DNA from: Gammaproteobacteria bacterium
GTDB lineage: Bacteria > Pseudomonadota > Gammaproteobacteria > Steroidobacterales > Woeseiaceae
Length of the DNA: 64,000 nt
Assembly: GCA_013151645.1 (NCBI GenBank)
Contig: JAADHU010000016.1
Location: forward strand, 59,329 to 123,328
Direction of reading: 5' to 3'
Made by a program: the position numbers and the translations under genes. Each line of letters opens with the position of its first letter. Positions within the stretch are counted from its first letter, which is position 1. Below are positions 8,473-16,218 of the stretch, in pieces. The notes under the pieces were generated by a model. That model saw only the letters and a list, made by a program, of their open reading frames with translations. It was not told the DNA's origin and ran no database searches.

Positions 8473-9837
8473 TTAGTGCTGATCCTCGTCAAGCTGCCGA
8501 ATCGCATCGCCTGTTGTGGCCTCCTGACCCTCTTTCGGCGCCGGGGCTGTTTCAATCATGACAGCACGAAGTATATCGAGGCGCACCGATTCGGTAACCT
8601 CAAACCGCATACTTGTCGTCTCGGAGCCTTGCAGGGAATTGCTGAACTGGTCGACCGTCTCTTCCAGGTAGTCCGCTATCTTACCCAGATAGTTGACTAA
8701 CGAAGCGAAGCCGGAGAAAAGACCGCTGGTGCCGGTCGGCTTGTCAGTACCCGGAACCGCCTCTGGCGTGACATTCACGACAGGGGCGTCAGGCGTCGCG
8801 ATCGTTTCCAGCGACGGCAGAGCGATGACCGGTGTGGTTGGTGCTGCGGTTGGTGCTGTGGTTGGTGCTACGATCGGTGCTGCGGTCGGTACGGCTGCGG
8901 GATCGGGCGAGGTCGGACTGGCAGCGGGCGCTGCAACTGGCGCATTCTGCAAGGTCGTCTGTTGTATGCTGATGCGCTCGTTGCTACGGAATTTCATGCT
9001 GACCCGTGCAAGTTGGCTGGTATCAAACTCAAGCCCGGCGACGACTTCCAGTGCCGCGTTGAGGTCACCGGCGAAAAATTCTTCCGCAAGTTTTTCTGCT
9101 TGGGCAAAAACGTTCTTGATCGCGTCAAGCTCCGCGCTGTTAAGGTCTCCTTCGACTTTTAAAACCAGGCGCGACTTGCTGGAGACCGAGATCTCGGTCA
9201 GGCTGGCGGAGCCTGAATCTGTTTGTATCGCAACGTCCGATGCCGATAGCCTGTCGACGCGGCGGAGATCAAATTTGACGATATCGCCTTCCTGGGTCTG
9301 AATCTTGATAGTTGAGCGCTGTTTCGAGCGGGCTTCGACGGCGAACGAGCTGGCAGATACGAGTCGGGTGTCTTTTTCGAGTTCGTCCAGACCGCGCTGA
9401 ATTAGACCATCCGCAACATCCAGTTCTGTTTTTCCTTCCGTGGTCTCGACGCTTTTCTGGCTGATACTGACCGCCTGGGCTACTGACTGACGCACTTTCG
9501 CAAGCGTTCTTGCGGGTTCAGCCGAACCTTGTTCCGCAATAGTTCTCGCGCTGGTCACAACATCGGCGGCCACACTCTCCGCCGAGTCGTTGCTCTTGTA
9601 CGGGTTTGCAGCACTAATCGACAGCTTGATTGCACTGTCGAATTTTATCTTCAGGGACTGGATCATTTCCTGTCGAAAAATCTGCGCGGCGCGACCACGA
9701 CCGTGGTCGGACTCGACGCGATCGCGATCTTGATGTGCCGGTTCTGCTTTCTGGGCAGGCGGCGACTCCGGCCGAAACTTCAGCTGAGCACTATTCGTTT
9801 GAAAAGAAGCCAATGACGTACTGTTGACAGAATTCAT
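8473..9837 (-). CDS. DUF5610-like protein with Ala/Pro/Thr linker
   Basis: This 454-residue protein lacks a signal peptide. Its charged N-terminal region contains a helical segment (RAAQIFRQEMIQSLKIKF). The middle has a beta-rich part (IKIQTQEGDIVKFDLRRVDR) followed by a conserved-looking helical block (NSAELDAIKNVFAQAEKLA, then FFAGDLNAALEVVAGLEFD), which I recall from DUF5610 proteins of gammaproteobacteria. A low-complexity Ala/Pro/Thr linker follows (about 287-330), then a coiled tail (YLGKIADYLEETVDQFSNSL). ATG 9837 has CGGAGA upstream. A near-consensus sigma-28 promoter lies about 75 bp upstream, which suggests coexpression with late flagellar or chemotaxis genes. The function is unknown. 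Confidence 0.7.
   Translation of the reverse strand: MNSVNSTSLASFQTNSAQLKFRPESPPAQKAEPAHQDRDRVESDHGRGRAAQIFRQEMIQSLKIKFDSAIKLSISAANPYKSNDSAESVAADVVTSARTIAEQGSAEPARTLAKVRQSVAQAVSISQKSVETTEGKTELDVADGLIQRGLDELEKDTRLVSASSFAVEARSKQRSTIKIQTQEGDIVKFDLRRVDRLSASDVAIQTDSGSASLTEISVSSKSRLVLKVEGDLNSAELDAIKNVFAQAEKLAEEFFAGDLNAALEVVAGLEFDTSQLARVSMKFRSNERISIQQTTLQNAPVAAPAASPTSPDPAAVPTAAPIVAPTTAPTAAPTTPVIALPSLETIATPDAPVVNVTPEAVPGTDKPTGTSGLFSGFASLVNYLGKIADYLEETVDQFSNSLQGSETTSMRFEVTESVRLDILRAVMIETAPAPKEGQEATTGDAIRQLDEDQH
8836..8895 (-). repeat. Five 12-nt tandem repeats coding the Ala/Pro/Thr linker
   Basis: There are five consecutive 12-nt units of the type GGTTGGTGCTGC (plus strand), diverging toward the right. 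They encode four-residue A-P-T/P units of the DUF5610-like protein. Copy number could vary by slippage without breaking the frame. Confidence 0.8.
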
Positions 9838-9912
9838 CGCAATATCTCCGCGCAAAACTTTTGTAGAGCAGTCCGCAGGCAAAAACGCCTTATGTTAACC
9901 GCTGCATCTGTT

Positions 9913-9939
9913 TAATCGGCTGTTCCGAAAAGAACTTTA
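9913..9939 (-). promoter_or_regulatory. Candidate sigma-28 (FliA) promoter
   Basis: On the minus strand TAAAGTTC at 9939-9932 is followed after exactly 11 nt by GCCGATTA at 9920-9913. The enterobacterial sigma-28 consensus is TAAAGTTT-N11-GCCGATAA, so each half matches 7 of 8. It reads toward the DUF5610-like gene (start 9837) with a leader of roughly 65-70 nt. Confidence 0.7.
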
Positions 9940-10088
9940 ATTTCGGGGCACAGAAAGTGCTCTATCTCTATTTGCAAAGAGTCCGAGCCAACGGGGGATT
10001 TGAGCGTTGAATCGGAGTTATCGACGCCGATGGCAGAAAGCGGTCGATGCTAACCTGCCTTTTAACTGGCGGACGTACATCCGAAAAT

Positions 10089-10610
10089 TTACGCGTCGGC
10101 GGCCTGTAATTCATCGGTAAAGCCAAAACTGAGTCGGTCCTCGATCTTGTCCGGGTAGAGTATTCCCTGGAGATGGTCAAATTCATGCTGAAATACACGG
10201 GCATGAAACCCGCTCGCTTCGCGTTCGATGAGGTTGCCGAATTCATCGTAGCCACGGTATTGTATGTGGGTATAGCGCGGCACGATGCCGCGCATGCCGG
10301 GCACGCTAAGGCAAGCTTCCCAGCCGTTTTCCCGTTCGTCACTCAGCACGGTGAATTCGGGATTGATCAGCACGGTCATCTCAATGGGTTCGACCTCGGG
10401 ATAGCGTGGGTTCGTGTCAACGCCGAAAATCATCACCCGTTGCATAACGCCGATCTGGGTCGCCGCCAGTCCTGCACCGTCGTAGGCGGCCATCGTATCT
10501 TGCATGTCCACAATTAGTTCGTGTAATTCCGCCGTGTCGTAGACGGTCACCGGCTGCGCCACCTGGCGGAGTCGCGGGTCACCCATCCTGAGTACTTTTC
10601 TAACGGTCAT
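10089..10610 (-). CDS. def: Peptide deformylase
   Basis: This 173-residue metalloenzyme removes the formyl group from the N-terminal methionine of new proteins. All three family motifs are present: GAGLAATQIG at 45-54, EACLSVPG with metal-ligand Cys100, and QHEFDHLQG with His142, catalytic Glu143 and His146. ATG 10610 gives the usual MTVRKVLRMGDPRL N-terminus. The longer frame reaching 10829 overlaps the upstream gene in another phase and is not used. The first 11 nt overlap the end of the membrane-protein gene at 10600, so the two are probably cotranscribed. It is not beside fmt, as it would be in the classic def-fmt locus, so a second copy may exist elsewhere. Confidence 0.93.
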   Translation of the reverse strand: MTVRKVLRMGDPRLRQVAQPVTVYDTAELHELIVDMQDTMAAYDGAGLAATQIGVMQRVMIFGVDTNPRYPEVEPIEMTVLINPEFTVLSDERENGWEACLSVPGMRGIVPRYTHIQYRGYDEFGNLIEREASGFHARVFQHEFDHLQGILYPDKIEDRLSFGFTDELQAADA

Positions 10611-11226
10611 GGGGGCGTTCACTGTCAACGTCGCCGGATTGTTCCTGCCGGGCCAGGTCGAGGCGCATTTTTGCCAGGAGCGACGGATAGTTGTCGGCAT
10701 CGCCGTAATCGGCAAAAGCGGCATACTGGCGATGTGGGTCCAGTATTGCTCGAGCGTGCTTGATCGGACACCAGTACATCTCGGTTCGAGTGACGATTTG
10801 TCGAGTGTAAGCGACCAGTCCGCCCACATAACCGCAATAGATGCAGTTGAATTTTTCGATAATGTTCAGATAAGCCAGCTGGTGCCTGTCGATCAGAATA
10901 TAGCTGGACCTTTTTACTTTAGGAATGCGATACAAGGGAAAACAAATCAGCTGGTAGATGCTCAAGACCAAATCGAGAAAGACAAATGGAATGATCATCA
11001 TGTAGATGAACGGTGCGGAGATGACATTGCGGATTTCACTTGCGCGAAGCCATGTGAGTAGACCGGTTTTTAATTCATGGTGAATTTTTCGCAGGTTCGC
11101 ATCGAAGCGTATCCTGGAGCCCTCTATCCGGTAGCGCAGTTTGATTTGTTGCTCCTGGATGACCGTGGTCAACTCGTCCTCCAGTTTCGAGATGTCTGCC
11201 AGCAACTGGCGAATACGTGCGTTCAT
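10600..11226 (-). CDS. Conserved membrane protein of unknown function
   Basis: This 208-residue protein has a charged N-terminal coiled region (ADISKLEDELTTVIQEQQIK). Two hydrophobic helices follow in the middle, about 65-105 (ISAPFIYMMIIPFVFLDLV, then YQLICFPLYRIP). The cytoplasmic C-terminal part has four Cys/His-type residues (NCIYCGYVGG, YWCPIKHA) that could bind a metal. The C-terminus is acidic and polar. ATG 11226 is chosen by analogy, since the frame extends to 11334 without a clear ribosome site. It precedes and slightly overlaps the deformylase gene. I do not recognise a named family. Confidence 0.7.
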   Translation of the reverse strand: MNARIRQLLADISKLEDELTTVIQEQQIKLRYRIEGSRIRFDANLRKIHHELKTGLLTWLRASEIRNVISAPFIYMMIIPFVFLDLVLSIYQLICFPLYRIPKVKRSSYILIDRHQLAYLNIIEKFNCIYCGYVGGLVAYTRQIVTRTEMYWCPIKHARAILDPHRQYAAFADYGDADNYPSLLAKMRLDLARQEQSGDVDSERPHDR

Positions 11227-11465
11227 TTTGCTTGACTCATGCGGCGTCGACCTTCTTATTGTAACCTTGTTCCTGATCGTCGTTTTCGCCGTTACGATGT
11301 TATTGCGGAATTCTTGTGAGTAAGTACATGACATATAACCCGTTATCTCAGCGGTGTAGTGAACGAAACGCTGCTGTCGTCGATTCGAGGTGGTCGCCGG
11401 TGATCAAGGCAGGCTCCCGGCCATCGTTGGCCACGATGGCGCGAGCACTGCGGTAAACTAGCACC

Positions 11466-12755
11466 ATGAAACACTTCTTCGACAGTGGGCGGCCATTGCT
11501 TTTTGCCTGCGTAACGGTGGCCATCGCTTTGCTGCCGCGGCCCGCAAAGACGGAAATATTCGATCTGGGTGGCTTGTACACCTACCACTACCACGATGGC
11601 CGCTACGCTGACTGGGGTGATTACGCACGGCACGGTGCCCGGATCGCTATCGAAGAGGTCAATACGTCGGCGATGCTCGGTGATGATCGCATACGCTTAC
11701 GGCCCGAAAATACGATTGACTATCATTGCTGGCCCGAGAATGCGGCGGTGATGGCTGAAACGCTGATGAAGAAGAATATCCTGGTATTGACGGGTGCCGA
11801 CTGCAGCAGTCCGGCGGTCGAGATCGCCAAAATGGGGGCCCGTTACCGGGTTCCAGTCATATCGAACGGTGCCAATGCATCGATGCTGTCGTCCCCACGA
11901 GAGTTTCCCTGGTTCGTGCGTGTAGTTACCCCCAGCGAGGCTTACGAAGGGTACTTAATCGACGTCGCCGCCCATTTCGGCGTCAAGGCGATCGCCTATT
12001 TTTTTACGACCGATGCCTGGGGGCTTGGGGCCCGAGAAGTGATTCATGAGTACACGGCGCGCCACGGCATCGAGATCGAAAAGGAGTACGCATTCGCCCG
12101 CGATACTGATGATGCGACGATTTCAGCCTTTGTGGCGGAGGTCAAAGCGGCCGGTATCCGGCATATCGTGATGACCGGGCCCACACCGGATACCGTGACG
12201 CTGTTTCGAGCGCTGCAGGCACTGGACATGAATCAGCCGGGGTATTCGTTCTATGCCGCCGAAATGATTTCCGCGGACGAATCGCCGCAAGCGGTGCTCG
12301 GTAGCCTGGGGTATTTCGCGCCGATGGCGAAACTGCTGCAGACGCCGAAACTTGCACGCTTCAGGCAGGCGCTGGAACGGCGCCTGGGCCATTCGGTCGA
12401 TGCCAACTCGAAAGCATTTTTCTACGGGGCGCTCAGCTACGATCATATTCTTGCAGTTGCCCACGCCATCGAGGCACTGAAAGCTGAGGGCAGGCCGGTC
12501 AATCGCGACAACATGATGACGGCTTTGCGGCGCATGGACTTTGAAGGCGCTACCGGCCGCATCAGGTTGCGTCACGGTAGCAACGATCGAGCCAGCATGC
12601 CCATTCAGATATTCAATAGTCACGGCTACAAAGCGGACGGAAAAACCGTGGATTTCGTATCGATTGGCAGCGTCGATCCGCTCAGCGGCCGTCTCACTAT
12701 CGACGAGAGTGCGATTCTCTGGCCCGGCGCGACAAAGACTGTGCCGCAACCATAA
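11466..12755 (+). CDS. ABC-type branched-chain amino acid/amide-like substrate-binding protein
   Basis: This 429-residue periplasmic-binding-protein fold (Peripla_BP_6/LivK-AmiC type) has a signal peptide at about 1-28. The N-terminal lobe contains GDYARHGARIAIEEVN; the hinge region contains VLTGADCSSPAVEIAKMGAR and VPVISNGANASML; the C-terminal lobe contains FFYGALSYDHILAVAHAIEAL and MMTALRRMDFEGATGRIRL. Such proteins bind branched amino acids, urea or short amides. No permease or ATPase is nearby. The gene instead lies 79 bp upstream of the nitrile hydratase-like operon on the same strand, so it may capture or sense that enzyme's substrate or amide product. The ligand is inferred from context only. 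Confidence 0.82.
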   Translation: MKHFFDSGRPLLFACVTVAIALLPRPAKTEIFDLGGLYTYHYHDGRYADWGDYARHGARIAIEEVNTSAMLGDDRIRLRPENTIDYHCWPENAAVMAETLMKKNILVLTGADCSSPAVEIAKMGARYRVPVISNGANASMLSSPREFPWFVRVVTPSEAYEGYLIDVAAHFGVKAIAYFFTTDAWGLGAREVIHEYTARHGIEIEKEYAFARDTDDATISAFVAEVKAAGIRHIVMTGPTPDTVTLFRALQALDMNQPGYSFYAAEMISADESPQAVLGSLGYFAPMAKLLQTPKLARFRQALERRLGHSVDANSKAFFYGALSYDHILAVAHAIEALKAEGRPVNRDNMMTALRRMDFEGATGRIRLRHGSNDRASMPIQIFNSHGYKADGKTVDFVSIGSVDPLSGRLTIDESAILWPGATKTVPQP

Positions 12756-12797
12756 ACCACAATCAAAATCCGACGGTAGGTGTTGCCCTGCAAGGCC

Positions 12798-12828
12798 TTG
12801 TCAATGCCACCGTGTTCAGGTCTATAAT
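12798..12828 (+). promoter_or_regulatory. Candidate promoter giving a leaderless nitrile hydratase-like mRNA
   Basis: A perfect TATAAT lies at 12823-12828 with TTGTCA at 12798-12803 (spacer 19, longer than ideal). Transcription would start at about 12834-12835, exactly at the ATG of the next gene. No Shine-Dalgarno sequence precedes that ATG. Confidence 0.5.
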
Positions 12829-12834
12829 CAAGTC

Positions 12835-13161
12835 ATGACAAAAGCATCAGGACCTCACGATGTGGGTGGCTTCGAGGCCGGCCCCGTCAATCAAAACGAG
12901 AAAGATACGGCTTACTGGGAGTGGCAGATCGATGCGATGATTCGTCTCGCACTCGACAAGGGTCTTATCACGGATTTCGCAGAATTGCGCGACGGCATCG
13001 AACAGCTTGAACCGCAAGACTACGAACGATTTACCTACTTCGAGCGTTGGGCAAAGTCGTTGGCTTATTGCTTGCTGTCCAAAGGTATCGTCACACAAGC
13101 ATTGCTCGACGCGAAGATCAGCGAAATTCGCGAGCGTCAGGCGCGGGACGGTTTGCGATGA
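12835..13161 (+). CDS. Nitrile hydratase beta subunit, N-terminal-domain protein (ScnB-like)
   Basis: These 108 residues match the helical N-terminal half of nitrile hydratase beta subunits. HDVGGFEAGPVN corresponds to the conserved HDxGG...GPV start, and GIEQLEPQDYERFTYFERW corresponds to the IExMxPxxYLxxxYYExW helix. In nitrile hydratase this part is fused to an SH3-like C-terminal half. Here it stops at 13161 and the SH3-like half is a separate gene that overlaps it by 4 nt (ATGA). Thiocyanate hydrolase (beta, alpha and gamma chains) and toyocamycin nitrile hydratase use such split chains. It could also be viewed as an activator-like protein, but the HDxGG motif argues for a structural subunit. 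Confidence 0.8.
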   Translation: MTKASGPHDVGGFEAGPVNQNEKDTAYWEWQIDAMIRLALDKGLITDFAELRDGIEQLEPQDYERFTYFERWAKSLAYCLLSKGIVTQALLDAKISEIRERQARDGLR

Positions 13162-13445
13162 GTCAGCCACGATTTGCAACCGGGCAGCGAGTACGAATTG
13201 CCGACCGAACACCGCCCATACATCACCGGGTACCGGCCTATGCGAAAGGCCACATCGGCACTATCGAGCGCATTTGCGGCATACATGGCCAGCCCGAAAA
13301 ATTCATTCGCGGTGACGGTGTGCCGCGAGAACGACTGTATCGTGTCAGCATCTCACAGACTGATCTCTGGCCCGCATACAGAGGCACCAATATCGATCGA
13401 CTCGATATTGAAATTTTCGAGCATTGGCTGGAGCCGGCAGAATGA
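13158..13445 (+). CDS. Nitrile hydratase beta subunit, C-terminal SH3-like-domain protein (ScnA-like)
   Basis: These 95 residues form the SH3-like half of the nitrile hydratase beta chain. IHHRVPAYAKGHIGTIERI matches the conserved HxRxPxYxxGxxGxI stretch, and ERLYRVSISQTDLW matches the (E)xLYxVxFxxxxLW strand. The Arg in HHRVP aligns with a beta-subunit Arg that hydrogen-bonds the oxidised metal-bound cysteines in known enzymes. The usual HVFPDxxAHG loop is replaced by QPEKFIRGDGVP. ATG 13158 overlaps the stop of the preceding gene, and its own stop overlaps the alpha-subunit start, so the three genes form one coupled operon that should assemble an alpha-beta-gamma enzyme. Confidence 0.82.
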   Translation: MSQPRFATGQRVRIADRTPPIHHRVPAYAKGHIGTIERICGIHGQPEKFIRGDGVPRERLYRVSISQTDLWPAYRGTNIDRLDIEIFEHWLEPAE

Positions 13446-14068
13446 GCGATCATCATGAGCATGATCACGCGCGGACGTTTCAACCGGACCACCCGGAGCC
13501 GACCAGCGACGCCGCGTTAGTCGGTGTCGCATTGCGGGAACTGTTGATGGAGGGCGGTCATTATACGGTGGAAGAAGAGCAGGCGATGATTGCCAGAATG
13601 CAGGGTGCGTCACCGGAAAACGGTGCGACGCTGGTGGTGCGCGCCTGGACGGATGTCGATTTTAAAGAACGACTACTGGCCAACGGCGCCGAGACCATTA
13701 AGGAAATGGGCTTTGATTTGTTGCCGACGGAATTCACGGTGCTTGAGAATACGCAGACGATACACAATGTCATTGTTTGCACGCTGTGTTCCTGTTATCC
13801 GCGCGCGTTACTCGGCATGTCGCCCGCCTGGTATAAGTCGAAAAATTACCGATCACGGGTGGTACGGGAACCACGTGCGGTGCTGGAAGAGTTTGGTGTT
13901 GATCTGAGCGACGACGTTGAGGTTCGAGTGCACGATTCGACCGCGGAATTGCGTTACATGGTCCTGCCGCAGCGACCGTCGGGATCGGATGGCTGGAGCG
14001 ATGAGAAGCTAATGGCAATCGTTACCCGTAATTCGCTGATTGGCACTCAACGCGATCTGAACGTTTGA
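13442..14068 (+). CDS. Nitrile hydratase alpha / thiocyanate hydrolase gamma subunit, cobalt type
   Basis: This 208-residue catalytic subunit carries the metal-binding claw VCTLCSC (Cys113, Cys116, Cys118). Thr at the second position is the cobalt-type signature; iron enzymes have Ser. Flanking family blocks are ARAWTDVDFKERLLANG-like and WYKSKNYRSRVVREPRAVL. Cys113 and Cys116 or their neighbours are post-translationally oxidised in known members. The segment after the claw reads YPRALLGMSP instead of the usual PWPVLGLPP, so the conserved active-site Trp position is Arg121. That substitution is unusual and may change substrate. The N-terminus is His/Asp-rich (SDHHEHDHA). No activator/metallochaperone gene adjoins the operon. 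Confidence 0.87.
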   Translation: MSDHHEHDHARTFQPDHPEPTSDAALVGVALRELLMEGGHYTVEEEQAMIARMQGASPENGATLVVRAWTDVDFKERLLANGAETIKEMGFDLLPTEFTVLENTQTIHNVIVCTLCSCYPRALLGMSPAWYKSKNYRSRVVREPRAVLEEFGVDLSDDVEVRVHDSTAELRYMVLPQRPSGSDGWSDEKLMAIVTRNSLIGTQRDLNV

Positions 14069-14097
14069 GCGTTTTCCGACGCGATCCTTTTGAGTTC

Positions 14098-14170
14098 GGT
14101 CGCGCGTCAGGTCACGCTCCTACAGGAGTGCCAATAGAATAATTGTAGGAGCGTCACCTGAGGCGCGACC
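14098..14170. repeat. REP-pair (REPIN-like) element, complete copy
   Basis: Two 27-nt arms (14098-14124 and 14144-14170) are inverted copies, matching at 25 of 27 positions, and flank a 19-nt spacer. The core of the right arm is TGTAGGAGCGTCACCTGAGG, and the same arm recurs identically at 59756-59782. It lies 29 nt after the nitrile hydratase-like operon and before a convergent gene, a typical REP position, and could form a long hairpin in RNA. No REP-associated transposase (RAYT) is present in the window. Confidence 0.85.
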
Positions 14171-14214
14171 CTCCTGAGTCTGGTGGAGTAGCAGAACACG
14201 CTCTCGCAAGAGAT

Positions 14215-16200
14215 TTACGGCGTTACGATATTGAACCAGAACTCGAAGTTATCGAGTAGCGAAAGAAACGTGCGCACGCTGTCCATGTTACCTTCGATAT
14301 TGATGGTGCCGGTCGCCGTCAGTGCGGCCAGTGGAATCCCGGCCAACGTCATCGCAATCAATCCGCCTCGATCCAGCGTAATGGTCGCGTCGACCGGTCC
14401 GTTCGTGCCAGCCTGATGGCGTAATACCCCGTTGGTGACAGTGACCAGGTGCCGCTGGTCACTTCCTTCAAAATCAAACAACAGCGATATCGCCTTTCCC
14501 GAAGCTTTCGGTCCGTTCAGTCGCACGGCCAGGTAGTCGAAAATCATGTTATTCGTCAGCGCGGAAACCATGTCCGGGCTCAAGGTGCGCGGGGTACTCA
14601 ATTTCGCTACGCCATTGCGTAACTCCGAGGCGGCCGTGAGGTAAAAATTTCGCCACTGGCCGGATTCAGCCTGGTAGCCAAGTTGTTCCAGCGCATTTGC
14701 CTGTAAACGCTTTGCCGCCAGATTGTCCGGGTCCGCAAAAATGACATGATTGACGACCTCGACTACCCAGCGATAGTCATTTTCCGCAAAAGCCTCATCG
14801 GCTTTCTCGAGGACCGCGTCGGCGCCACCCATAAATTCAATGTACTTGCCGGCGGCTTGCGAGGGCGGCAGCGGATGCATGTTGGCAGGATTGCCGTCAA
14901 ACCAGCCGAGATACAGCTGGTAGACGGCTTTTACGTTGTGATTGACGCTGCCGTAGTATCCCCGGTTGAACCAACTCCTGGCGAGCACATCGGGTAACGC
15001 AATACTTTCCGCGATCTCGTCCATTGTGAAACCATGATTTGCCAATCGCAGCGTCTGGTCATGAATGTATTTATACGCATCGCGCTGTTTGCCAAGGTAA
15101 TCGACAATATTGTCGTGTCCCCATCGTGGCCAGTGATGGCCGCCGAAAAGCACCGCTGCATCTTCGCCGATCATATCGATGGCATCATTGAGATAGGCGC
15201 TCCAGAGCAGCGAATCGCGCACGCGGGCCCCACGTAGTGTGTAAAGATTGTGGAGGGTCGCGTTTGCTTCTTCGGCGGCATAGAAAGTCTTGAAATCCGG
15301 GAGGTAAAACATCAGTTCTGCGGGTGCTTCTGCGCCCGGCGTGTTCATAAAGACAAAGCGGACGCCGTCAACGACAAGCTCTTGCCCCGTTTCGAGAACA
15401 AGTTCGGTAGGTTCGATCAGGGTTACTTGCCCGCTTGAGATCGTTTTGCCCAGCCCGACGCCGACGTTGCCCCTGGGGTCTTTCGGCAGCAATGAGCCAA
15501 ACATGTATGAGGCGCGACGGGACATGACATTTCCCGCGAGCACATTTTCCGATACGGCGTGCTTCATGAAGCCTTCCGAAGCGATAATGCGGACTTTTCC
15601 TTCGGCAACGGCTTGCGCATCGACGACGCCCTTTACGCCACCAAAATGATCGGCATGACTGTGGCTGTAGATGACCGCGACGACCGGCTTTTTCGGCAGG
15701 TAATCAAACGCGAGGTCCATTGCCGCTTCCGCCACTTCACGCGTGATCAACGGGTCAACGACAATATATCCGGTGTCACCCTCGATGATTGACAGATTTG
15801 ACAGATCGTAACCGCGGACCTGGTAGACGCGGTCGGTTACCTTGAAAAGTCCATGCAGCGTGTTGAGCCTGGCTTGTCGCCAGAGGCTGGGGTTGACCGT
15901 ATCGGGTGCCGGGGCATCAATCGCTTCGAACGCAAACTGGTCCATATCCCAGACGATTTTCCCACTGGCATCGCGTATGACCGTACTGTCTGCCTTGCCG
16001 ATGAAGCCGCGTTGTGCGAATTCAAAGTCCTGTTGGTCTTGCCACGCAAGTTTGCGGTCCAGCGATTGATTGGCATGCCGGGTGGCGGCGGTCGCGTCCT
16101 GCGGCATGATGTCTGATTGCGCGTACGGGGTGCCGGTTGTGGTTATCGCCGTGAGTGCGACCAGCAGGCACCGATGAACGCGTTTTCGGGATATCGCCAT
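14215..16200 (-). CDS. Exported alkyl sulfatase-like metallo-beta-lactamase-fold hydrolase
   Basis: This 661-residue protein has a signal peptide at about 1-28. The MBL domain carries the zinc motif SHSHADHFGG (His180, His182, Asp184, His185), later ligands in FYAAEEANATLHNLY and the FGGHHWPRWG stretch. An alkyl-sulfatase dimerisation domain (about 410-540) and a C-terminal SCP2-like domain (about 545-661, TNGVLRHQAGTNG) follow, the full layout of SdsA1/BDS1-type alkyl sulfatases. These hydrolyse primary or secondary alkyl sulfates outside the cytoplasm, releasing alcohols. The PQQ alcohol dehydrogenase gene ends 18 nt upstream, so released alcohols could be oxidised directly. The exact substrate is not known. 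Confidence 0.87.
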   Translation of the reverse strand: MAISRKRVHRCLLVALTAITTTGTPYAQSDIMPQDATAATRHANQSLDRKLAWQDQQDFEFAQRGFIGKADSTVIRDASGKIVWDMDQFAFEAIDAPAPDTVNPSLWRQARLNTLHGLFKVTDRVYQVRGYDLSNLSIIEGDTGYIVVDPLITREVAEAAMDLAFDYLPKKPVVAVIYSHSHADHFGGVKGVVDAQAVAEGKVRIIASEGFMKHAVSENVLAGNVMSRRASYMFGSLLPKDPRGNVGVGLGKTISSGQVTLIEPTELVLETGQELVVDGVRFVFMNTPGAEAPAELMFYLPDFKTFYAAEEANATLHNLYTLRGARVRDSLLWSAYLNDAIDMIGEDAAVLFGGHHWPRWGHDNIVDYLGKQRDAYKYIHDQTLRLANHGFTMDEIAESIALPDVLARSWFNRGYYGSVNHNVKAVYQLYLGWFDGNPANMHPLPPSQAAGKYIEFMGGADAVLEKADEAFAENDYRWVVEVVNHVIFADPDNLAAKRLQANALEQLGYQAESGQWRNFYLTAASELRNGVAKLSTPRTLSPDMVSALTNNMIFDYLAVRLNGPKASGKAISLLFDFEGSDQRHLVTVTNGVLRHQAGTNGPVDATITLDRGGLIAMTLAGIPLAALTATGTINIEGNMDSVRTFLSLLDNFEFWFNIVTP

Positions 16201-16218
16201 AGTCTGTTCGCCTCGCCG

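Noticed and set aside
12123..12749. 208-residue minus-strand frame opposite the solute-binding protein
   Set aside because: It is antisense to a clear periplasmic-binding protein and has low-complexity, motif-free composition.
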